Source: Eutreptiella sp. 'Long Island Sound 2002'
Lineage: Eukaryota > Euglenozoa > Euglenophyceae > Eutreptiales > Eutreptiaceae
Assembly (NCBI GenBank): GCA_964036045.1
Contig: OZ038380.1
Span: 116,607,699-116,671,698, forward strand
Direction: 5' to 3'
DNA: 64,000 nt
The notes below the pieces were generated by a model. It saw only the letters and a program-made list of their open reading frames with translations. It was not told the DNA's origin and made no database searches. Below, piece by piece: positions 1-12,380 of the stretch. Position 1 is the stretch's first letter. Each line of letters begins with the position of its first letter. Both the position numbers and the translations under genes were made by a program.

Positions 1-110
1 CCTCCGCCCGGTCGGCCGCACGGTGACGCTCTGCGGCTGAGCTCACTGCACCTCGTTCCCCTCGCGCGCGCACCCACTCGCCAGCCCACAGCCCCCCCCC
101 CCCCCCCCAA

Positions 111-552
111 CGTGCACGCCGACCCCATGGAGTGGGGCTCTCAAGGCCGCCGCCGACCACCGGCCGGTCCGCCTGCGCCGCCCCGCGGCCGCCACGGGCC
201 CCGCACCCGCATGGCGCCGCCTCCGCCTCGGCCGCCCGCCGCTACCCACGCGCCCGGCCCAGGCCTCGGCCCCCAGGCCACGCCTCCACCTTGCCGCTGG
301 TCCCGCGGCCCGCAGTGGGGCCCGCATCGGGCGCGCCGACGCCCTTGCACACACGCCCCCCACGGACAGGCCTGCGCGGCGCGCGTGCCCCCAGCGCGCC
401 CGCCGACCCCATGGATTGGGGCTCTCAATGCCACCGCCGGCCGCCGGCCGGTCCGCCCACACCGCCCCGCGACCGCCACGGGCCCCGCACCCGCATGGCG
501 CCGCCTCCGCCTCGGCCGCCCGCCGCTACCCACGCGCCCGGCCCAGGCCTGA
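111..552. repeat. GC-rich direct repeat, two copies offset by 284 bp
   Basis: A segment of about 150 bp beginning at GACCCCATGGA (121) recurs from 405 with few differences and ends near 552. Both copies contain the same run of Arg/Pro/Ala-rich triplets, which opens long shadow frames on both strands. I see no protein signature. A C14 run lies just before it (97-110). Confidence 0.8.
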
Positions 553-1062
553 GCCCCCCCTCCGGCCGTGCCTCGCGGCCTCCCGCACACGGGACACAGG
601 GACGGGCACCAGGGGATAGACCATACATAGTCCCCGCCCCCTCCACCCCCCTTACTCCACCTCCGCGCATGACGTAGCCCCCTCCCCTGTCGCGGGGGAG
701 TGGCGGCTGGAAGCAAGGGGAACCGGGGCCCTGCGGGTCCCCGGACAGGTGGTCCCTGCATCCCGCCCCCCATCCCGCCTCCGTTTCGCACAGGTGCGCA
801 CGCCCTCCCCCCACGGCGGGGGAGGGAACCAAGGTCACACGGACAGGTGGTCCCTCTCACAGCGACGCGCGCCCCCAGGTAGTCACACCCTCCTCCACGC
901 ACACGCACCCCCCCCCCTCCACTCCACGGCGCCCCCCCCCCCCCCCCTCGGTCGTCGTCGGCACACCCCCGGCCAGCGTGACGCCGGCCGACTGCTCCCT
1001 TGCGCCCTGCCCAGGGAGAGCGTGTCTGGCAATTTCTCCCGCCGGCACGTGCTGGGAGCCTT
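553..1062. other. GC-rich stretch without a recognisable gene
   Basis: C-rich, low-complexity DNA with long C runs (near 930-947) and short repeats such as the motif GGACAGGTGGTCCCT (near 744 and 841). Open frames exist on both strands but have Pro/Arg/Gly-rich composition and no family motif. Confidence 0.6.
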
Positions 1063-1190
1063 CACAACAACAACAACAACAATATCCATCACAAAATCCT
1101 GCAATCTTGCAATCCTGCACCTCACACAACAACAACAACAACAATATCCATCACAAAATCCTGCAATCTTGCAATCCTGCACCTCACCCA
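1063..1190. repeat. Two 62-bp tandem units with (CAA)n
   Basis: Each unit has (CAA)n followed by AATATCCATCACAAAATCC and a CTTGCAATCCTGCAC stretch. The second copy starts 62 bp after the first. It lies directly before a (TA)n tract. Confidence 0.85.
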
Positions 1191-1193
1191 CCA

Positions 1194-1194
1194 G

Positions 1195-1283
<89 letters not shown>
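1194..1283. repeat. (TA)n microsatellite
   Basis: An almost pure TA tract with a few C or G interruptions. It directly abuts the left terminus of a box element. Confidence 0.95.
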
Positions 1284-2490
1284 CTACACCCCTCTCCCCT
1301 TAAATCTAGCTAACGAGCAACAACAAGCAAGCAACAAACAAGCAAGCAACAACAAGCAACAAGCACTTCTCCTCACCATTTTGGCCATTGCTCCGCCTCA
1401 TCGCTCCGGGCTCTACTCCACTCTAGCCATCTTGGAGCCCAGGTGGTGGCCTTGCCAAATCCAAGTTTTGAGCCAGAAACTCACCGGTGGCGGCCCAGGG
1501 CGGGGGCGCCAAGTCGGGAGGTGCCCTCCCAAATCTGCGCAGTTTTGGGCCAAAAACAGCCATTTTTCGCCGAAAACAGCCCTAGTAAGGGTTCAAAACA
1601 GCCAAACGAAGGCAAACGGCTGCTACACTCCACGTGCGGCTTGACTTTCTTGTGACCAAGGGACCTTTGGGGCCCTCTAACTCCACGATACAGCCGAGAA
1701 ACGGCCCAAAAAGGCGCCAAAAAGCCCCGAAATCTGCGCTATGTGCACCTGCACCCCGAAACCAAGAATGGGCCGTATCTTGGGCTACGTGGCTCAAAAA
1801 CGAATTCCGAGGGCACCTAGTCCACCTGCAACCCCCCACTTTTTATGGTTTCCAAGGCTCAGAATCGCCCAATGAGACACGTAGACCCCCGTACCAGTGG
1901 TCACTTGGTGTGGCCGGAGGGGCGGCCAGCCCACGCACAGTGGGGGCCAACCGTGGGTCCACCAGGGTCCCCGGGGCGAAAAAAATGATTTTTTCCAAAG
2001 TTGTTCCTAGACAACTTGGGATGCTCAAACAGGTGTTTTTAGGCCGTTTTGAGCCCGTGGTGGCGCGTTTTGGGCCATGGAAAATCCCAAAATGCCTCGA
2101 AAATGGGCCGTTTTGGGACCAACAATGCGTCAAAAATGGGTCAAAAACGCGTTTTTCCAAAAATGATCCTGGACCATTTTCGATGCTCAAACAAGTGGTT
2201 TTAGCCTATTTTGAGCCCGTGGCGACGGGTTTTGGCTCATGGAAAATCCCAAAATACCTTGAAAATGGGCCATTTTGGGGCCCAAAATGGGTCAAAAATG
2301 GGTCAAAAATGCGTTTTTCCAAAAGTGATCCCGGACCATTTGGGATGCTCAAACAAGTATTTTTAGAGTGTTTTCAGCCCGTTTGGACCGAGTTTAGCCC
2401 CTTCCAGCACATGTATGCACCACTTTGTGCCTTTCGCACGTACCTTAGAGCCGTATGGTGGAGCCACCTAGAGTTGGGAGAGGGGTGTAG
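1284..2490 (+). mobile_element. Box-family TIR element, complete copy
   Basis: Starts CTACACCCCTCTCCCC and ends GGGAGAGGGGTGTAG, which are inverted complements, inside TA-rich flanks. It is 1.2 kb long with no credible coding. The left part holds the conserved block around AGCCATCTTGGAGCCCAGG and the TTTTGGGCC-type oligonucleotides. The right part holds about three diverged tandem units of roughly 162 bp, each containing GATCCYGGACCATTT and GGGATGCTCAAAC. A non-autonomous TIR transposon with TA-type target preference is the simplest reading; the superfamily is not proven. Confidence 0.7.
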
Positions 2491-2516
2491 ATTGGAGGAT
2501 ATATATATATATATAT

Positions 2517-2913
2517 TGAAGGGCACTAGAGAGCTCTTTGACACGATGAAGTCAAGCCGCACGTGCAGTGTACTCACCGTATCCCTTCGTTTGGGCGTTT
2601 CGCCCGGGTATTGGGGCTGTTTTGGGCGAAAAATGGCTGTTTTTGGCCCAAAACTGCGCAGATTTGGGAGGGCACCTCCCGACTTGGCACCCCCGCCCCG
2701 GGCCGCCACCGCTGAGTTTTTGGCTATAAACTCGGATTTGGCAAGGGCACCACCTGGGCTCCAAGATGGCTAGAGTAGAGTAGAGCCCGGAGCGATGAGG
2801 CGGAGCAATGGCCAGAACGGAAAGGAGAAGTGCTTGTTGCTTGTTGCTTGCTTGTTGCTTGCTTGTTGCTTGCTTGTTGCTTGTTAGCTAGATTTAAGGG
2901 GAGAGGGGTGTAG
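2517..2913 (-). mobile_element. Box-family element, partial
   Basis: Reverse-orientation copy of the left half of the box element, ending at its terminus (GGGGAGAGGGGTGTAG). It is preceded by a short TA tract (2501-2516) that joins it to the complete copy at 1284-2490. Confidence 0.75.
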
Positions 2914-2931
2914 TAATATATATTGCGCCAA

Positions 2932-3370
2932 TTTTGGGGCTTTTTGGCACCTTTTTGGGTCGTTTCTCGGACAAATCGTGGAGTCGAAGGGCACTAGAGG
3001 GCTCTTTGACACGCTGAAGTCAAGCCGCACGTGGAGTGTGGCCACCGTTTTCCTTCGTTTGGGCGTTTCGCCCGGGTTTGGGGGCTATTTTGGGCGAAAA
3101 TAGCTGTTTTTGGCCCAAAACTGCGCATATTTTGGAGGGCACCTCCCGACTTGGCGCCCCCGCCCCGGGGCACCACCGGTGAGTTTTTGGCTCAAAACTT
3201 GGATTTGGCAGAGCCACCACCTAGGCTCCAAGATGGCTACATGGACAAAAGATCCGAAGCGTTGGGACGGAGCAATGGCCAAAACGGCAAGGAGACGTGT
3301 TGTTGTTGTTGTTGTTGTTGTTGTTGCTTGTTGCTTGTTGTTAGCTAAATTTAAGGGGAGAGGGGTGTAG
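2932..3370 (-). mobile_element. Box-family element, partial
   Basis: A second reverse-orientation left half, directly after the previous one. It carries the same GCCGCACGTG and AAGATGGCTA blocks, a (GTT)n tract near 3298-3342, and the same terminus next to a (CA)n tract. Confidence 0.75.
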
Positions 3371-3372
3371 TA

Positions 3373-3373
<1 letters not shown>

Positions 3374-3466
<93 letters not shown>
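3374..3466. repeat. (CA)n with TATATA edge at the LINE 3' end
   Basis: About 43 CA dinucleotides followed by a short TATATA. On the minus strand this reads as a (TA)/(TG) tail directly after the LINE's last unique bases. It could be the LINE tail, the pre-existing microsatellite target, or both. Confidence 0.9.
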
Positions 3467-3467
<1 letters not shown>

Positions 3468-5675
3468 GTCATAGTCATAGTCATAACCACTTATCATGCC
3501 GTCTACTAGAGTTACCGGGCATCTCGCGCCGACAGGTGGTTCCTGCCTCGCTCGATCCCGTGGGTCCCAGGGCTGCCTGAGGTGGCCCACAGCATGACGG
3601 AGGACCCAGAGGACCGGGGATACCGGTCGACCAGGCTTTGGGGGCAGTGGCATCTGCAAAGCTTTAGCATTAGCAACAACGACGGACGCTGGCCCGTTTG
3701 TTCGCCAGGGGTATGGGGGCAAGGCACAGCAACGCTGCAGCAACGCAACAAGCAGAAAGCACGGGCTTCTCCGTCCAGCGCAAAGCGGCAACCAAGGAAC
3801 AAAGCAGCACGCATGCGGCGAAGCAAGAGCGGACTCTCCGTTGTTCGCGTACCCCCGCCACCGTGGTGACGTCCACTACCCGTGACCCCACGTAGTCCTT
3901 TGCCCGCAGCGTACACGTAAATGCCCACCACCCCTGACTCCACGTAACCCACTGCCAGCACGCAACAACCCGTATATGCTTAGCCAGGATTTCTGGGAGG
4001 CTCCAGCCTAGCCTCGCCCTCAGCTTTCATCGCCCCCATGTCCCCACAATGTACGCCGCCGACCCACCGCATCAGTCCCCTAGTAAAGTACAGAAACACG
4101 GTATCAACTCCACGTCCCCGAGGCCCTGAGCTGCACCCACACCCCAGATATATATCATGCCGGCATTCCATGCCACGGGCCAGTACCCAATCGGCTTCGA
4201 GGCATCCACTTGCCCATGTATCATATAACTTGAGGGTCTACAGGGGGGACGCCGGCCGCTACGCGACGGGAGTGGCGCAACCCGTGAATATCGCTGGCTG
4301 GGATTCGGGCTGGTGGGTGCCGTTCCTTGGTTATCGACCCCCTGCAGGGGTACCCACCAGAGGATCGCCCCGGGCTGTGGTAACCAGGTGCACCTCATCT
4401 GGCCCACATACATTGCCCTGGCGCCTACCCTTGACCCTTACCTGCACTGATTGGCCAGCTCCCGTGGTTGCGCCACTTCCGCCACAGCAGCGGCCAGGCC
4501 GCAGGTTCGGCCTCCACCGACGACGTGGCGAGCCTACTTATAGCATTGGCCCGCGCGTCACCCCCCGGACCACTCAACATGCCGCTCCTCCTCTCTCCCC
4601 GCCTCTAGCCGACCGGACTGGCGACCCCCAGGAGTAAGTCGCTACAATGGTGAGGCGACCGCATACTTATCGCTACGACGCCGCGCAGTACCGCTGTTGC
4701 CACGCCGATGCCACCTGCGAGCCGCCACCTCACGCACCACCGCAACCGCAAGGCCATGGTCAGAGGTTAGACTATGTACATGCCCGCAGGCACGGTCCCT
4801 CTAGTTCGTTAACGGGGCCAGGGGATGCCCCCACGCGCCCCTTGAGTTATTAGAGGGGTCAGGGGGAGACCCCAGTACCGCCATGCAACCCTGTAGCGTC
4901 CCCACAGTACGGTTCTCCAGTACCGCCGCGTACTCCCACCATACGGTCCCCAGTACCGCCGCATACTCCCACCATACGGTCCCCACTACCGCCGCGTACT
5001 CCCACCATACGGTCCCCAGTACCGCCGCGCATACCCCCACGACGCCAGTACACCGTCATCTTGAACTCCGCGAACCCCTGGTGAGTGCTCCTCCCAGACC
5101 GCCATGCCGTCTCAAGTACGCCCGCCATACGATCCACCTGACGACCACGCCGTCACGTTCCTCTACGCACACATCATCGCTGCGTCGCCGCTCCCGGGGT
5201 CTGCGGGCTGTCCCCGCAACCCCGTGTTACACTCCCTGGGGGCGCCGCAACGCATGCACGGTAGCGCTGGCAACAACGTCGCCCGCCCCCACACAAATCC
5301 GTGCACCCCCAGTGTATCCCGAGCAACCACCCCCAGCACTGCCGTAGCCACGCCGCCAGTAGAGACCCCGGTGCCACGGGAATACCCTACAGGGGTTTGG
5401 GCCTTATTACCCTAGTCGGAACGACCCATGACACCTCACTGTTGTATGCGGCGACCCGGGGGAGGCGGGTGAAGCATCCCTGTCCGACCCTCATGCACGG
5501 GGGCAGAACGGCTCACCATCAGGCCGGCACGACCTGTCACATCGCGTTGGCCGTCATACTCCGCCTGCCAGAACCGCACAATCAGGCCATGAGGGCACTG
5601 CTTCTCAGGCGCCACCCCCTCCACTGCGTCCAGTGTGGGGACGGTGGCAGGTGCACCCATATTTCCCATACCCTG
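3467..5675 (-). other. LINE 3' untranslated region
   Basis: Non-coding 2.2 kb between the TGA at 5676-5678 and the microsatellite. The plus-strand LINE copy (27029-29144) carries the same sequence in the opposite orientation, including the terminal GTGGTTATGACTATGAC. No Pol III motifs or RNA genes were recognised. Confidence 0.75.
4916..5035 (-). repeat. 33-bp tandem repeat in the LINE 3' region
   Basis: About four units on the plus strand built on CCGCGTACTCCCACCATACG and GTCCCCAGTAC. The other LINE copy has a shorter, more diverged version at 27640-27740, so the array length varies between copies. Confidence 0.8.
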
Positions 5676-8060
5676 TCAATCTGCGTTACCCCTGGCCCCA
5701 ACCACGTCATCACCATTTCCTCCGTGATGCCACAACCAGAGTACCCGCGAGTCGCCCTCCAGAGCCGCCCACCATAGCAGCAGGGGCAGGGCTGCCGACG
5801 GCGCATCGGGGCACCGTACCCCTTCCACTTGGACGCTCTTCAGGTCACTCTGGATTGTCCTCCAGGCACTTGAGGACATCTGCCCTGAGTGCCGCAGTGC
5901 CCACCTCGCCTTAGGCCGCCCCCTATCGGCACGCTCTCCACATGTCCCGCATAGAGGGGCGGAGGCACACTGATGAACCGAAGTCGACGATGTCTCCCCG
6001 CACCCGTGGCATCGCTGCGGAAGCACAGATCGTGACGAACGCAGCTACCATCACAACACTGCGACCACAGGTCATGCCAAACATCGCAGCACACTTCCTG
6101 GAGACCGAGCAAAGCACCTGCCAGCGCGCGTGCTGTGGCACAACTGAGCAGGCTGCGCCTCGCATCCTCCAACGTAGACACCGGGCGGAGTATCGGTCGC
6201 CCGTCGGGTAGCATCGGCAAGCTCTCAAGCAGCCGGGGCCACCGCGCAACTTTGGGGCTGCGTGTGCCATGCGTCAGGAGCTCCCAACCATAGTCCCGCA
6301 AGACCTCCCCGATGACATCGACCCCGTCTCGTCCCGGGCCACCGGCGGACGTGAGAACTAAGCATTGTCCTCCCGCCCGTGCCTCAACGACCGCCTCGAG
6401 GCCTAGGGTGTCAAGGGTGTGCCGGGCATCGGCAGCCACGTGTTCGTCCCCTTCTGGCAGAGAGAACATGGCTTCCGTGACGTGGCCCTGCGAGTCGTCG
6501 CCCTGTACCCGTGCCAGCTACTTGGAGCCCACCAACACTGCCATGGACCACCGCCCCGTGACCGCCGGTATGGCTCGCCGCAGCTGCCGGTCATACAGCC
6601 ACAACGTCCCCACGTCAAGCACGACTGCTTCCGCCAGGACTGGGAGACCGCACAGAGGTTGCTGAAAGACTGGCAGCACCTCGCGAGGCCACCGCATGAC
6701 GTTCCCTACAGCCGGATGGTTGGAGTACACCTGGAGCCAGGGATCATTCTGGCGGTCAAGGTCTCTCACCATGGTACCACGCACTGTGGCCCACGATTGC
6801 GCGGACACCACGCGGGACCACTCCCTAAATGCCGGGATGTCCCGAGCTACCCAGGAACCGATCCACTGGCTGAAGGCCTCCGCCACCGCCGCCATCCAGT
6901 GAGGGAACAAGGACATGCCTTCCTCGTGCGCGATGTACGACCGTGGCACCAGCAGCGCGTGTAGCGGTGCCCTCTGAAAGGTCGCCTGTAGGTCGCCGGG
7001 GAGGCCGGCAAACGGGTTCCACGGCGCTCGCCGTTGGATTCTCCTTGCCGGCGGGCAGAAGGGCGTGTCACCTCGCAGGAACGCGTATACCGCCCTCCTC
7101 CGATCTTGCATCGGCAGCTGCATGATCTGGGCGAGCCGATGGTTCGTGCGGGCATACACATCTTCCCCAACCTGGACCATGTCCTCCATAAAGAGCTTGG
7201 CCTTCGCTAGGCCCCGGGACGACGCCGCCCGCACTGTCGCGAACAGCCGCTTCAGGTCCCCGGGGACGACACCCGCCATCAGGGATTCCGTCCATCTGCA
7301 GCCGTGCTCCCTCCACGCCACGAACTCCACCGCCCTGTCCGTCAGGGGAAGCTCCGCTGTGAACTCCTCCACACGCCTGCATAGGATCCTTGCCACCTCC
7401 TCGTCCCGCGCACACAGCAAGCGCATGTGGCCAATGTCCTCTTCCGGTCCCCCACAGAAGATACAGGGGTGGGCCGGTATTGCCACACGCGTGAGCCTCT
7501 GCCTCCATCGTCGCATGACCTGCATGGTGAACAAGCGACCGTCAAGTGCCCGCAGCATATTCCTGTGCGTGGGGCCGTGGTGGACAGCTCCCAGGGGTAC
7601 CGCCTCACAGGCGCCAGCCAGTGGCGTGTGGGCCCTGGTGCGCGCCGCAAGCGAGCGGCACTCCATCTCCCGGACGTGCTGAAGGGCTTGCATGGACGGC
7701 ACACGCGGCTCGAGCTCTCCATCATCCCCCGGCACCAACAGGATGGCGTGCTCCTTCGGCAGAACGAGATGGATAGGCGGGGCCATTGCACGGGCTGCGG
7801 CAGAGTCCGGCGCTTCAAGCGGGACTGCCGCCAAGTGCGAGCTCTGCCTCACCACCCAGTGGTGTGGCCCCCCAACTCGGCGTGGCAGTCGCCGCAGCCG
7901 CTCTACTATCCAGTTCAGCGCGTGCTGGTTGACCAGATGTGATGTCGGCCCCTTGATGCCACGGTACAGGGCCTCGTTTGCCCTGCGGAGATGCGCTCCT
8001 ATGATGGACGCGTCCACCACGTGTACCGTGCACGCTGACGGGGGCGTGTGCAAGGTACGC
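5676..8060 (-). CDS. LINE ORF2 C-terminal part: CCHC knuckle and Cys-rich end
   Basis: Continues the polyprotein after RNase H. A C-x2-C-x8-H-x4-C knuckle (CIFCGGPEEDIGH..) lies near 7430-7470. The end carries clustered cysteines (HGC..HQC..LCGTC). The frame ends with TGA at 5676-5678, the same place as in the intact plus-strand copy. An in-frame TAG at 6518-6520 lies where the other copy has CAG. A frameshift near 6030 (DLCFRS.. versus LPQRCHGC..) breaks this copy. Dualen LINEs have a restriction-like endonuclease after the CCHC. I cannot see its catalytic motif here, so the role of this end is open. Confidence 0.7.
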
Positions 8061-10049
8061 CGCCGCGCCGATGATCTCCGCCTCCGGGACCGTGCCGTAG
8101 ATGGCACCCGTCCAGGTGGGGCTCCCATGGCCGGCCACCGCCACGTTGGTGGCGTTGTCACCCTGGGGCGACGCGTCAGACGACGTGACTTTAGTCGCCA
8201 CCGGCACCCAGCAGTACCGGTGGGGTTCCAGCCATGCCACGTCGGAGTGGGGGCTCTGCACGACTCTTCCAAGGGACGCCGCGCTGGAGGCTGTGAGCTC
8301 CGGGGACAGGACTACCTTCGGCCGATATACCGCATGTGGTCTCCGGGCCACGTCACATCCGCAGACTGACTTGATGGCGTCAAGAGCCGTGGTATACTCC
8401 GCCCCCCAAACCGTTGCGGAGCAGGAGGGCTGGTACACCACCACAGATCCCTGTTCCACCGCGCCGCCATCACGCAACGACGTGACGGCGACGTGCGGAT
8501 CGTGCGGCACGTTGGACATCCGAACCACTTCCGGGACCGAGCACTCATCAGGAGCCGGGACAGGGCCAGCCGTCAGCACGAGGACAATTGCCCAGTCGTT
8601 GCACCCGTGCACCGCCGCGCATGCCCTGGAAAACGCTGGTCGCCCGTGCACAACCCACAGTGGCGACGGGTTTATGCCGCCCCCGGCGTGTGGAGTGAGT
8701 AGGGGGACGGACGCCGGATCGTCTTGCTGCGGGTAACCCTCAAAGACGTCCCCCAGCAGAAACAGGAGGGCGGCTAGCGGGATGAACGGCATGGACAGCC
8801 CCGGGTTCGCCGGGTCCCATCCTTCCTCCCTGTATCCGCCGGCCACATACACGTCCCCCGCAGTGGACTTTCTATTGCGTTTGCTGGCCTTCTTGCGGCG
8901 CACCGGGTGAATTAGACGGTGAGTCAACGGACTAGGCAGCTGCAGCCGGAAGACGTCGCAGAGCCCCGTGAACCACACGTGGTCCAGCTGATGGGGCCCT
9001 ACTCCTGTGTGCGGAAGGTGCAGGTGGTCCTCATGACACTCCTGGAGCTGGACAGCCCAGTGCCCGGGCGCAAGACAGGGGAGTCGCGCATGCAGGAGGT
9101 CATTTGCGGGATCAGTCAGGGACTGTACCGCCGCACCTGTGCGGGGCCCCGAGAGAACGCAGATGTCCCTACCCTTGAAGGTGTAGGATTGGGACACCCA
9201 CTTCCGCCCTGCCCACTGCACCTGCGGCAGATGGGCGTGTACGCACGAGTACACTGACGATGGCATGAGAAGTCCTACGCGCAACGTCCCCATAGCCCGG
9301 AGAACCCTGTCCACCCATGTATTGCCAGTGTGCGTGGCGAATGACGCAGAGGGCACCATGAACTGCCCGCACACCCCGTATTGCATGTGTACGTCCCGGA
9401 GCATGGCCCGCGGCTCATCCCGGACTGTCGTCAACCTGTGGTGTATGAGTTGAGCCATGGTCGCTACGACGGAGTCGCGGCAGATAACCTGGACATCCGC
9501 CAATCGTAACCCATGACCCGACCGCAGCGCTACGTTGGACAGGTCCTTGGCTAGCTTCTCGAATCGCACGGCCGCAGCCTTGATGGCAGTATTCAGTTTG
9601 ATCACCGACTCCGCCGTGTCGGACAGGTAGGGCGCCGCGTACCGCACGACGCCTGCAACCACAGCCGCCATCACCTCACGAGGCACCGACGCCGGCCCCG
9701 ACGTGTTCTTGCACCAGCCCAGCAGAGCTTCACACCGTAGTACATGTTTCTCCTTCATGGTTGCCACCCCCCTGGCATCGAGGCGCAGTCCCAAGTATGG
9801 CACCGTGCCCTTGGCGCGTAAGCATACCCATGGGGCCGCCGCGTTCCCTGGGCTCAGGCACACCATGATCGAATGGATGCGAGCAGTGTTGGCATAGGCG
9901 CACTTGCCCACGTTGAGGGACATGCCCAAGTCCGTTAGGTACTGCGCTATCGCCGCTGCATACTCCGGGAACTGCGGTAGGGAGTGCGCTATCAACAGGA
10001 GGTCATAAAAGTACGCCTGCACCAGGGGCGGCACCGCGTGGCGAGCATC
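8060..10049 (-). CDS. LINE ORF2 middle part: RT active-site region to RNase H
   Basis: Starts just after the in-frame TGA at 10050-10052. The RT motif C region reads AYFYDLLLIA near 10000, where an active RT would have two aspartates (expected FDD). One GAT-to-TAT change explains it and would inactivate polymerisation. Downstream lie the RT thumb, a long linker and an RNase H domain whose first Asp (SSDAS) and Glu (EAEII) are visible near 8120-8200. A two-base deletion near 8060, relative to the plus-strand copy, then shifts the frame before the third catalytic residue. Confidence 0.75.
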
Positions 10050-12350
10050 TCACCGTGCCTTGCGGGCAAGGCTCCGCAGAAGAGGTTCTAAGAGGAGGAG
10101 GTAGAGCACAGCGCTCTCCGCACTGCCCTGCCGCACGCCCCTGTGGAGCCGAATGCTCGGCGTTGGGCCGTGCGCTGTCACGATGCGCACCAGAGATCCG
10201 CAGCTGAGGGTGTGGAAGAGTCTGATGAGCTCTTGCAAGACCCCCATGTGGCGCAGGAGGAGCGCCAGCGCCCCATGCGGCGCTGTGTCAAAAGCCTTTG
10301 ATACATCGAAGGCCAGGACGTGGTTTTCCTCCTGCCCACGCTGCAGCCTGCGCTGGGCCAGGAACACCGGGGCAGCTGCCGTGGAGCCCGGCATGGCTCC
10401 GAACTGCCAGTCCGCAGCCAGTCCGTTGCGTGCCAGGACGGCTGTGAACCTCCGCATGAGGGGAGTCATGAGCATGCGCATGTCTTGCTGCCCCAACGCT
10501 ATCGGCCTGTACTCGTCCAGGTTACCCGTGGCTGTGCCTTTGGGCATCAGCCAGATAATGGCCTCGTGCAAAGATTCCGGGACGTCCGCACCCCGCAGGA
10601 TGGCCCTGTACGCGTGCACCAGGAGTCCCTGCACCGGTTCAGGCAGCTCTGCTATGAGGGCAGCCGTGACCCGGTTGGACCCTGGAGCCTTGTCGTCCGC
10701 CACGGCCTGCCTCACGGCGTCTTTAAGGTCCTGCAGGGTGTAGTCCTGCACCGACCTCCATTCCTCAGGCACCCCTCGGGGGATGTGGGTCCGGACCAGC
10801 CGCTCGAAGGCCGGCAGGTTCACAAGCCGCTTGGCGTACAGTGCCTCCCAGTACCTCGGGACCTCGCCAATGACGTCCGAGGCCTCCAAGAGCACCTTCT
10901 CCGACTCGCGGACGCGCACGGACCACAGGCCCGACGGGGCATAGTTCACCACGTTGATGGCCCCCCGTATCGCCGTCCATCGGAGTTGCAGATCCGGCAC
11001 GCTGCCCCGCCAATAGTCCTTGATGGACCGGCGCCTGTTGCTTCTGAGGACACCCCGCAGCTCCTCCACGCGCGTCTCCAGCTGGTGGAGCTGCTGGTCC
11101 AAGGAGGCACGTAGGTCCTCTACCGAAGCGGGGGACAGGTCGGGGTCTACCCGCCGGAGGTGCTGTAGCAAGGCAGTCGCTTCCTGGGAGTGGAGTCCGG
11201 CCGCCGCCGCGTCCCGTTGCCACAGCTCATGGGCGCGCCAGGCCAGGGCCTGCTAATCCGAGAGGACCTGGGCCAGACACGCCTCCGTCTCCGCCTGCCT
11301 GTACGGTTACTGCTGGTCCATGCCCGATGGCATGCGCACTGCCGTGACCCTGGACACGTCATCCCGGAAGGCGTAGAGCAGGTCAAAGACCGTCTGCACC
11401 TCCGACGTGCCCATGGTGGCACTGTCCTGGTCCGACGATAGCCACGCCTGCAGCTGCCGATCCCCGCAGGCCTTCTGCAGTACTGCCGCCGCCGCCTCAC
11501 GAACCCCCGGGGAGTCCGGGCGTATGACATGCAGCCTGCCTTGGGCGTGCGAGTAGGCCATCTTGGTGACCCTCTCTTTGCCGGCCACCGCCAGCGGGAT
11601 GTCCAGGACCACAGGGCCATGATCTGACCCCAGCGACGCTGGAGAGCGCCCCGGCGCCAAGTGTGGGTGTTCACGCGCCGCCCAAGGGACCAGAGGCGAG
11701 TTCAGCAGGAAGGAGTCCAGTCGGTGCCCTGCCCTCGTGGGCCTCCTGTCCTCCTCCCCTTCCAGACCTGCCCTGCGGAAACCACACTGTTCCCACAGGG
11801 CTTGGAACCTCCTCGTGGTGGGGTGCCACGGGGACTCCAGCCACACGTTGAAGTCCCCCCCGAGGAGCACGGCCCTGGTGCCTCCCGCGCTTTTGGCCGC
11901 CGCGTACATGGCCACGTCAGCCCAGAAGGACGCCTTAGACGCCCAGGAGTCGCCGCCGCTGCCCGGGCCGTGGACGTTGATGACCGTGAGGGTGCCACCT
12001 GCGGTCACCACATCGAGGGCCATGGCCTTGCCCGGCACGATGTCCACGACGTCTCGAACTTCCTCCGCGGCGAATATGTCCGCCCGAAGGGCAATCAAGA
12101 GCCCGCCGCGCACCGCCGCCGCCGACGCCGCCTGGGCATCCACCCCCGGGTACGCATGATACCCGTGGTGACGCCACTGATTCTCCGAGTGTACCACACC
12201 TTGAGGGTCCTGCAGGCCGGTCTCCTGGAAGAGGCCCAGGATGGCACCCTCGGCCTTCATGATGCCCGCCGCCACCGCCTCACCGTCGAGCATACCTGGG
12301 GCCACTGGTACGCCGTCCCCCCGCATCGAGCCCTGGACGTTCCAGGACAC
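10050..12350 (-). CDS. LINE ORF2 N-terminal part: AP endonuclease and RT
   Basis: The AP endonuclease domain (about 11.4-12.35 kb) shows SWNVQG, the catalytic QET, NVHGPG, GGDFN and the GSDHGPV ending, in the right order. The RT follows, with motif A (FDVSKAFDTAP) near 10290 and motif B (RGVRQGSAES) near 10110. The two domains are joined through an in-frame TAA (11307-11309) and TAG (11253-11255); reading both as Gln gives a continuous helical linker rich in Gln. No ATG precedes SWNVQG: an in-frame TGA lies 30 bases upstream at 12381. I therefore suspect a single polyprotein in the active ancestor, broken here by CGA-to-TGA changes at 12381 and 10050. Confidence 0.85.
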
Positions 12351-12380
12351 CGCCGCTCGGGTGTCGGAGGCGGGGCTTCT

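Noticed and set aside
111-908. Long overlapping Arg/Pro/Gly-rich frames on both strands
   Set aside because: High GC content suppresses stops in all frames. Composition tracks the DNA repeat and no motif is present.
4916-5035. Possible CRISPR-like array of 33-bp repeats
   Set aside because: Units are contiguous without unique spacers, and the setting is a eukaryotic retrotransposon 3' region.
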